39,557 bases of DNA from Bacteroidaceae bacterium. Lineage in GTDB: Bacteria; Bacteroidota; Bacteroidia; Bacteroidales; Bacteroidaceae. The notes under the pieces were generated by a model. It worked only from the letters and a program-made list of their open reading frames with translations, was not told the origin of the DNA and did no database searches. Below, one piece after another: positions 33,777-39,557 of this stretch. Position numbers and translations under genes: made by a program. Positions within the stretch are counted from its first letter, which is position 1; every line of letters starts with the position of its first letter. The stretch spans positions 1 to 39,557 of the forward strand of contig JAFSSN010000111.1 in NCBI GenBank assembly GCA_017450985.1, read 5' to 3'.

Positions 33777-34259
33777 ATGAAGATACGTGTCGGAATGGGA
33801 TATGACGTCCACAAACTTGTAGAAGGACGCGACTTGTGGATTGGCGGAATAAAACTCGAGCACACCATGGGACTGCTCGGACACAGCGACGCCGACGTCC
33901 TCATACATGCCATCTGTGACGCCATACTCGGTGCAGCAAACATGCGCGACATCGGCTACCACTTCCCGCCTAAGAAGGGCAACGAATTCGAGAATATAGA
34001 CTCTAAGATTCTGCTCCGGAAAACGGTGGAGATTGTAAAGGAAAAGGGATATGCCATAGGCAATGTCGATTCGACGATATGTGCCGAAGCACCAAAGATG
34101 AATCCGCGCATTCCTGAGATGAAAGCTGTTCTTGCCGAATGTATGGGAATTGACGAGGACGATGTGAGCATCAAGGCCACCACAACTGAGAAACTTGGAT
34201 TCACAGGACGCGAAGAAGGCATTTCTGCCTATGCCGTGGTTCTGTTGACAAAAGAATAG
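33777..34259 (+). CDS. ispF: 2-C-methyl-D-erythritol 2,4-cyclodiphosphate synthase
   Basis: 160 aa, standard length. MKIRVGMGYDVHKLVEGRDLWIGG (metal-binding Asp and His), GLLGHSDADVLIHAICDAILGAAN, HFPP, and the C-terminal KATTTEKLGFTGREEGISAYAVVLL. It forms the cyclic diphosphate of the MEP pathway; dxr of the same pathway is at 24225-25364. It ends with TAG just before a strong two-way terminator shared with the convergent methyltransferase gene. Confidence 0.97.
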   Translation: MKIRVGMGYDVHKLVEGRDLWIGGIKLEHTMGLLGHSDADVLIHAICDAILGAANMRDIGYHFPPKKGNEFENIDSKILLRKTVEIVKEKGYAIGNVDSTICAEAPKMNPRIPEMKAVLAECMGIDEDDVSIKATTTEKLGFTGREEGISAYAVVLLTKE

Positions 34260-34309
34260 AAAAAGCGTTGCGCTACTTCAATAACATGAAAGTAGCGCAA
34301 CGCTTTTTT
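34260..34309. terminator. Bidirectional terminator between ispF and the methyltransferase
   Basis: A long perfect stem (AAAAAGCGTTGCGCTACTT at 34260-34278 with its complement at 34290-34309) with an A-run on the left and a T-run on the right, so each strand ends in U residues. It starts one base after the ispF stop. Confidence 0.9.
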
Positions 34310-34340
34310 TGCCAACGTATATTAAGACGTTCCTTCAAGC

Positions 34341-35066
34341 CTATTCCGTGCGTCGGGTTATCCTTGCCAGATACTCATAATGCTCACCCTCTGCCACCAG
34401 CTCAGCCTGCCATCCATACTCCTCAGCATACGACTGGAGAGTGGCGAAGTCGATATAAAGCCATGTAAAACTATCACCCACAATGCGCTTATACTGCATC
34501 TTGTATTCCAACTCGCCATAATAGCGGTCATTAAGGTTTATCTCAAAGCTGCCGTCCTCGTCTTCAAAGACATAACGGATGTCCGAAGAGTCCATCAACA
34601 ACTGACCGCCATCAGCAAGTATCATATTAAGATGGTCGAAGAAGGCATGGATATTGTCCACAGAACCGATAATGCCCGCACCGTTCATAAGCATGAGCAC
34701 CGTGTCAAAGCGTTCGTCCTTCATCTCATAGAAATCCACGAGACGCACATCCCTCACCCCACTCTCACGCATAACGTCAACGGACGACGGCGATATGTCA
34801 ACAGCCACCACGTCCTTCTGCATATCCTGCAAAGCCAAAGAATGGCAGCCTGAGCCTGCCCCCACATCGAGGATACGCCCACTTGCCATGCGAAGAGCCG
34901 TTTGCTCTATTGACGGCATTTCGTCATACTCACGGAACAACGTCTCAACAGGTATCTCATCCTCGTCAAAGTCGGGTGAGAATACACGCAACTTACCAGC
35001 CTTCCCATGCTGATAGAAATCTGCTATCGCAGCCCCCATCGGGTCCTTATCTTTTGTCAGTATCAT
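34341..35066 (-). CDS. Class I SAM-dependent methyltransferase
   Basis: 241 aa. SAM-binding motif I is GRILDVGAGSGCHSLAL (about residues 69-85), with the acidic motif II in VVAVDISPSSVDVM and DTVLMLMNGAGIIG as the next block. The Asp-rich N-terminus (DKDPMGAAIADFYQHGKAG) is typical of a Bacteroidetes group of unknown substrate. A -7 promoter element at 35078-35071 would start transcription at about the ATG at 35066, so the message may be leaderless; Met10 (35039) is an alternative start. Confidence 0.85.
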   Translation of the reverse strand: MILTKDKDPMGAAIADFYQHGKAGKLRVFSPDFDEDEIPVETLFREYDEMPSIEQTALRMASGRILDVGAGSGCHSLALQDMQKDVVAVDISPSSVDVMRESGVRDVRLVDFYEMKDERFDTVLMLMNGAGIIGSVDNIHAFFDHLNMILADGGQLLMDSSDIRYVFEDEDGSFEINLNDRYYGELEYKMQYKRIVGDSFTWLYIDFATLQSYAEEYGWQAELVAEGEHYEYLARITRRTE

Positions 35067-35070
35067 AGTG

Positions 35071-35078
35071 CAAAAGTA
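35071..35078 (-). promoter_or_regulatory. -7 element overlapping the methyltransferase start
   Basis: Minus-strand TACTTTTG is separated by only CACT from the ATG at 35066. With the usual distance from the -7 element to the start point, transcription would begin at or next to the A of ATG. Confidence 0.5.
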
Positions 35079-35191
35079 CGCAAAAACTCTTGAGTAATCT
35101 GTTTATCTGTCAAAGAATTTGTCTCACTATCTCAAAAAATCACTTGACACACCATCACAAAAAACCTTCATAAATGTACTTTTTTACTTTA

Positions 35192-35348
35192 TGCCTCTTA
35201 TGTGCCTCCCATGTTTCTCCTATGTTTCTCTCTTTGTTAACTATTGGTCGAAGAACGCCATACAAGAGTCACACAAGAAGCACATAAGAGGAGCATAAGA
35301 GGCAGAAGGGAGGCAGAAGGGAGGCAGATGGGAGGCACTTGGGAGGAT
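35192..35348. repeat. Imperfect palindrome of 11-nt phased TGCCTCTTATG repeats (copy D)
   Basis: Left-arm units of 11 nt at 35192-35202, 35203-35213 and 35214-35224, then one of 12 at 35225-35236. The right arm carries the reverse complement in eight consecutive 11-nt units: 35261-35271, 35272-35282, 35283-35293, 35294-35304, 35305-35315, 35316-35326, 35327-35337 and 35338-35348. Two neighbouring units (35305-35326) are identical. The base sequence is unrelated to copies A and B, yet period, arm structure and intergenic place agree. Confidence 0.85.
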
Positions 35349-35401
35349 GATCCCATTATGACTTTATTTTATTACGATTTTACCACTATACATTTACTTA
35401 T

Positions 35402-38242
35402 TTGGTTTACTCTTTTAGAACATTTCATCAAATTAAGTTTAACAATAACCTGAAAGAACTTTCTTCTGAAGATAAACGCATGATATTAAAGACAGCTGTT
35501 CAGACGTCCGCCCCCCAAAAGGTTATTGTTTTGAAAGTTTCAGAGAGAGATAGGAAACTTGCAGAGTTTGACGCACAGATTAAGGATAGTGGTTTCTCTT
35601 TGGATGATGCTGTTGCTACTGTTGAAGCAGATGAGGAAGAAAACAGTTCTGCCGACATCAAGCAGTCAAAGGTGGAAGATGAAGCGTCTCCATTGACAGA
35701 ACAGGAAACAGCACTCCGTGATGCTATTGTTGATGTTCTCCGTAAAGCTGGCATCGAGGTGTCTGTGGATGCAAAGGAAGGACAGAAGGTGCTTGACATG
35801 GCAAACAGTGGTGCTACTTTGAGTAAGGCACAAAAAAGAGCACTTGAAACCGCGTCCGTTATCTCTGATGAGACACATCAACCAACAGTCGTTTCAAGTG
35901 CTGACGGTGCAAAAGTACTTAAAAAACTTGAAAGTCTTGCAGGAGATTTTGAAAAATTGTCAAATACTCCTAAATATTTCCTTGGTGAAGTTGCAAAGGC
36001 ACTCGGTGCAGTTAAGCATGGAAGTAACAGCGAGTATGCTACCTTTGAGACGAAGAACGGAAATATTGTCACCATACGCTTGGCAAATCATAATGCAAGG
36101 GTTTCTACCTTTGACAATCATAATGAGAATGATGGCATAAGTATTGTAGTCTCTGCTAAGGGAAATAATGGTTTAGTCAACGATGGCGACGCCCATGTGA
36201 CAGAATACTATTATGATGCAATTAAACTTCGTAGGGCAAATGGCAAGCCTTTGGCAGAAATAATACATGCTATACAACAAGCATTATACAGTGGGTATTT
36301 CAACGACCCTACAGGCATTGCGGAAAGACAAGAAGTTAATGCAGAACAGATAAGAATGCAGCGTGTGTATCACGGCAGCGGTGCGGACTTTGACGCTTTC
36401 GACCACTCACACATGGGAGAAGGTGAAGACGCAAAGATTACAGACAAGGTTCGTTTCTTCCGCACTCCTAACGGACAAGCATACGGATACACCATTAATG
36501 GCAATATATATCTTGACCCACGCATAGCAACGGCAGAGACACCTATCCACGAGTATAGCCACTTGTGGACGGATGCACTCCGCACAGCCAATCCCGAAGC
36601 ATGGGAGCACTTGAAATAGCAGCTTCTCGGCAATAAGGAAGTGATGGAGGTTGTGAAGAAGCTTTATCCTGAGCTGGAGGGTGACGACCTTATGGACGAG
36701 GTATTCCAGCACTTTGCAGGTAAGCGAGGTGCGGAACGTCTGCGTGAGGAGCAGCGCAAGCAAGAGGAAGCAGCCAAGGACAAGAGTATGCTTGACAACA
36801 TAAAGGCAGCGTTCAAGGCAATACGCAAGACCTTGAAAGAGTTTTGGCAGCAGGCAAGAGATTTGTTTGCAGGTAACAATAAGAACCTTGCCAATCTGTC
36901 AGCAGAGGATTTTGCCGACATGATGCTGAACGATTTGCTTAATGGCTACAAGCCACAGAGCAATGCAAAGGGGGTAAAGTTTGCTAAGTCCACACAGACA
37001 CAAGACAATCCGTTTGTCACAAACCGCAAGGCGAAAGAACTTGTGAATATGTTCCGCACCTGGACGCTTGAGGAAATGGGCGAGACGGTAGAAAATTACG
37101 TCTTCAATCATCCAACTATCAAAGAGGCACTCGGCAACAGAGAGGCATCCGATATATACGACTATCTCACTACGCTCAACGAAAAAGAGTATAAGAGACT
37201 GACAAGCGGTCGCTTCTATTATCCTGTACCTTCTTATGATGACTTCCTTTCTATGGACAAGGAAGAAGCCATTGACGAGGTTGACGAGTTTAAGGAACTT
37301 GTCATAGACAACTTCATCAATGACAGAATGACTGACGTAGATTGGGTCAAGAAGAACATGCCTGAACTTGTCAATAGCGTACGCTTTGACGAAGATACAA
37401 CTCCAACAGGAGAAGCACGCAAGGCTTTAGGTGTGGACGAGGAAACAGGAATCGACACTGGCTCTGCCTACATTGACGAGGATGCTTTGGAGAATGCGAA
37501 CAAGGGCGTGATGTTCTCAAAGAAAGACAAGACATCTTATGCTCCAACGGGCATTGCACGTAGCCGCTTCTCAAAAGCTGAAATACAGGTGTCTCCGAGC
37601 GAATATGCGCAGATAAGTCACCAAATAGAGACATATCCAAATAAAAAGTTCAGAGGACTTGTATTTACGGCAAACAATTTCTACCTTTGCGATGTTAAGG
37701 GTGCAGGTGATTTCCGTGTACTTATGGAAATGCCGATAGAGGGAAATGAAGATTTAATTGATTATATTCATAAGAACTATGGAAAAAATAACTCCCGAAT
37801 TGTCGAAAGCAATGCAGATATTGATGGACGTTTGCAAGATGCAAGACTATCCAGTAGAAGCCGTGTTAGCAATAATTCTTCCGTTGAAAGAGAACAATTT
37901 AGCAATTCTCGATTGGGCGGAGTGGATACATCATCAGAAGCCAACGGAAGAAGAGGTGATGCAAAGACTGTACGAACTTTGGAAGGACAAAGCGAAGTCA
38001 ACAACGCAGCAATGACCGAAGCTGCCAACAGCGCCGCAGAAGAACTCCACACACCTGTCACCGTGATAGGCACGGAGGAAGAACTTGACGCACAGACTTC
38101 GCTCACAGACGCAGGAAAGAAATCACAACCAGAAACAAAGCGACACAACCAGGCCATAGACAAAGATGTTACGCGCAGTCTTGCCAAGTACACGATTCAG
38201 TTCCTTGCCCTCCAATTTGCGCATGCTGTCCCATGTAGATAG
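35402..38242 (+). pseudogene. Mobile-element large polyvalent (MuF-type) protein, interrupted and truncated
   Basis: One reading frame broken by TAG at 36617-36619. The first part (405 codons) holds blocks typical of very large phage or conjugative-element proteins: QKRALETASV...HQPTVVSSADGAKVL, VYHGSGADFDAFDHSHMGEGE (MuF nuclease/toxin-like), then a metalloprotease-like TPIHEYSHLW. It continues in frame after the stop (QLLGNKEVMEVVKKLYPELE, RGAERLREEQRK). The toxin-like start passes straight into the HEYSH block, so an internal deletion is likely. The last 40 codons lie antisense over the menA 3' end, so the native C-terminus is lost and the element abuts menA near 38123. Codon use is more AT-rich than in neighbours, fitting horizontal gain. 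A remnant with no clear function. Confidence 0.75.
37779..38015 (+). CDS. Possible overlapping small protein inside the mobile-element gene
   Basis: A second frame from ATG 37779 encodes 78 aa beginning MEKITPELSKAMQILMDVCK, followed by a hydrophobic core (PVEAVLAIILPLKENNLAIL) and an acidic end (TEEEVMQRLYELWKD). The pattern looks like a folded helical protein. Over the same bases the long frame encodes a Ser/Arg/Asn-rich low-complexity stretch, as expected of an out-of-phase reading. It may be a real overlapping gene, or a separate gene onto which the long frame was joined. Confidence 0.45.
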   Translation: MEKITPELSKAMQILMDVCKMQDYPVEAVLAIILPLKENNLAILDWAEWIHHQKPTEEEVMQRLYELWKDKAKSTTQQ

Positions 38243-39085
38243 ATGAAGCACAACATATATCAGCAGAAGCCAGCACCACTTCAGTTCTGAAGCAAATGCA
38301 CACGCGGCAACGGCAAGAATCGCTGCCGTAAGTCCGAGCCACAGATAGGACTGAGTGCCAAAGCGTTCACCGAAACGCACCACAACGGTTTTCTTTCCGC
38401 TTATGGCATCCTGGTGGCGGTCACGATAATTATTGACCATAAGCAAATTGTCGGTGGCAAGTCCCATGCCTATGCTGACGAGAGTAAGCGGAATGGACCA
38501 CGCGCCTTTGGTAATGACATAATATGTAAAGCCTACTGGCACTATACCGAAAAACAGCAGTACAAGCACATCCCCCAATCCGAGGTAGGAAAACTTCGTG
38601 GTATAAAGAAAGCAGCCAAGTACACAAGCTATACCGACGGCAAGAAGTTCCCACTGAAGGTCCCACAACAGAATGACGCATCCCACCAGACATGACAGGA
38701 CGGTACAAATGCCTATCCCCCATGCCATGGCACGCGGACTTATCCATCCCTGGGCACAGGCACGTTCGGGACCGAGACGATCCTCACGGTCAGTACCCTT
38801 TTTGAAATCGAAATAGTCGTTGACGAAATTTGCGTCTATCTGCATCATGAAGGCAAACAGCAGGCAGAGCAGAAAAGGAATGTAGAAGAGGATGTAGAAC
38901 TGTCCGAGATAGACTGAAGAATCAGCATGCGTGACGTAGAACTCACTCGAACTTTGGAATATCGGAGCAAACGAGTCGTGCCATGCAAGGGCTCCACCAA
39001 CAAGTACCGGGGCTGCCGCTCCTGTCAGAGTCTTTGGACGAGCAGCCAGCCACCAAGCATATAACGAATTTCTTTTTACAACCAT
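38123..39085 (-). CDS. menA: 1,4-dihydroxy-2-naphthoate polyprenyltransferase
   Basis: 320 aa UbiA-superfamily membrane enzyme with about eight to nine hydrophobic helices. N-terminal WWLAARPKTLTGAAAPVLVGGALA; the prenyl-diphosphate/Mg site is DANFVNDYFDFKKGTDREDR (first Asp-rich motif) and a second is NNYRDRHQDAISGKKT. It attaches the prenyl chain to DHNA in menaquinone synthesis at the inner membrane. Its last 40 codons are overlapped antisense by the tail of the broken mobile-element frame. Upstream are two palindromic repeats; no clear promoter. Confidence 0.95.
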   Translation of the reverse strand: MVVKRNSLYAWWLAARPKTLTGAAAPVLVGGALAWHDSFAPIFQSSSEFYVTHADSSVYLGQFYILFYIPFLLCLLFAFMMQIDANFVNDYFDFKKGTDREDRLGPERACAQGWISPRAMAWGIGICTVLSCLVGCVILLWDLQWELLAVGIACVLGCFLYTTKFSYLGLGDVLVLLFFGIVPVGFTYYVITKGAWSIPLTLVSIGMGLATDNLLMVNNYRDRHQDAISGKKTVVVRFGERFGTQSYLWLGLTAAILAVAACAFASELKWCWLLLIYVVLHLSTWDSMRKLEGKELNRVLGKTARNIFVYGLVVSLCFWL

Positions 39086-39099
39086 ATTTGCATATTATT

Positions 39100-39176
39100 T
39101 TCTTGAAGTAAAAGGAAGTAAAGAGGAGTAATCGCTTCGCTCATTTTCACTTCATCTAATTCCTTTTTACTCCTAT
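39100..39176. repeat. Short GGAGTAAA-type palindrome (copy E) upstream of menA
   Basis: Left words GAAGTAAAAG, GAAGTAAAGAG, GAGTAATCGC and a central CTTCGCTC, then the reverse-complement words TCATTTTCACTTC, ATCTAATTCC, TTTTTACTCC. It is a small version of copies C and F, with the same shared CGCTTCGCTCA centre. Confidence 0.7.
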
Positions 39177-39205
39177 GAATTATTAATTGTTAATTATAAA
39201 TTACT

Positions 39206-39412
39206 GAAGTTTCGCAAGTATTAAACAGGAGTTAACTTCGTGAAGTAAAAAGGAGTAACCGCTTCGCTCAGGACGATACTCTTTCGCTTAAAACACATCC
39301 GTAAACAGTCAAACGTCCGTTTTACTCCATGGAGCGTAGCGGAATTAACTCCGCTTAACTCCTTTTTTACTCCAAGCAAGTAAAGCGTTAGCGATACTTG
39401 CGAAAGTTGACT
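39206..39412. repeat. Large GGAGTTAA-type palindrome (copy F)
   Basis: The outer arms TTTCGCAAGTAT (near 39209) and ATACTTGCGAAA (ending near 39406) enclose GGAGTTAACTTCGTGAAGTA (39229-39248), the CCGCTTCGCTCAGGACGATA block shared with copy C, and reverse-complement words (TTTTACTCC, TTAACTCC) on the right. Its right end is the 35-nt repeat also found at 354-388. Confidence 0.7.
39376..39410. repeat. 35-nt dispersed direct repeat, right copy
   Basis: Differs from 354-388 at one base (G for A in the middle). It carries the same GCAAGTA/TACTTGC-type inverted pair and forms the right edge of palindrome F. Confidence 0.7.
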
Positions 39413-39429
39413 AAATTATTAATTGTTAA

Positions 39430-39557
39430 TCAAATCATCTGTTCCTTGTTCCAGTTCACGAAAAAGACGCGCTTCGTGGCACGAGTGATGGCGGTGTAAA
39501 GCCAACGGAAATAATCGGGGCCAAGCATGTCCTCCGTCATATATCCCTGGTCGATGA
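39430..39557 (-). CDS. C-terminal end of a superfamily I DNA helicase (RecD/UvrD-like), partial
   Basis: The minus strand from the window edge to TGA at 39432-39430 encodes about 42 residues. They include GPDYFRWLYTAITRATKRV, which matches helicase motif VI (the arginine-containing LYTALTRA type), then FFVNWNKEQMI and the stop. The rest of the gene lies beyond the right edge. A RecD-like ATP-dependent helicase is most likely. Confidence 0.75.
   Translation of the reverse strand, partial: IDQGYMTEDMLGPDYFRWLYTAITRATKRVFFVNWNKEQMI

Noticed and set aside
15479-38242. Reassignment of TAG or TAA to an amino acid
   Set aside because: TAA ends nearly all intact genes here and TAG ends ispF and murA, so neither can be a general sense codon.
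1-39557. tRNA, rRNA or tmRNA genes
   Set aside because: I found no T-loop, anticodon-arm or rRNA signature when reading the spacers; a covariance search would be needed to be certain.

Overview
The window looks like a Bacteroidales chromosome, most likely Prevotella or a close relative. The evidence is lineage-specific content (type IX secretion genes porU and porV, a T9SS C-terminal sorting domain, DUF4290, BspA-like leucine-rich repeats, a GH88/105 hydrolase), the gene order rplM-rpsI-rpsB-tsf, an almost complete lack of Shine-Dalgarno sequences, and repeated matches to the Bacteroidetes promoter pattern TTG-N19-TAnnTTTG. Genus assignment is inference.

Layout. 1-824: no gene; repeats. 825-3767 (-): radical SAM protein and a secreted CotH-like protein. 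4090-7033 (+): rplM, rpsI, rpsB, tsf with two structured leaders. 7205-7795 (-): lipoprotein. 7906-15372 (+): tRNA nucleotidyltransferase, GH88/105 hydrolase, sppA, lpxK, gmk, thiL. 15479-16663 (-): interrupted leucine-rich-repeat gene. 16664-18338: long gap holding a 34-codon gene with its own consensus promoter and a palindromic repeat. 18339-20380 (-): small ribbon-helix-helix-like protein, nadD, yicC. 20493-27469 (+): tsaB, DUF4290 gene, murA, rimM, dxr, rseP, FAH-family hydrolase. 27728-28487 (-): frameshifted DnaB-like ATPase. 29041-34259 (+): porU, porV, ispF. 34341-35066 (-): methyltransferase. 35402-38242 (+): broken mobile-element polyprotein running into the 3' end of menA (-, 38123-39085). 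39430-39557 (-): C-terminus of a superfamily I helicase.

Functional links. Translation genes, cell-envelope genes (lpxK, murA, rseP, sppA), isoprenoid and menaquinone genes (dxr, ispF, menA) and the type IX export pair dominate. The CotH-like protein is a predicted substrate of the PorU/PorV machinery in the same window.

Three things stand out. First, four genes carry a single in-frame stop codon and a fifth a frameshift; one of them is murA, normally essential, where the stop is directly followed by ATG. TAA and TAG also end intact genes here, so codon reassignment does not explain this; real decay, split translation and sequence error must be told apart. Second, several intergenic spacers hold imperfect palindromes built from about 11-nt phased degenerate repeats, with different base sequence but the same architecture. 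Two of these, 17 kb apart, share an exact 27-bp inverted core. Third, small promoter-driven units (a 34-aa hydrophobic peptide; a leader with tiny frames and a hairpin-plus-U-tract before a DNA-binding protein gene) may be undescribed.
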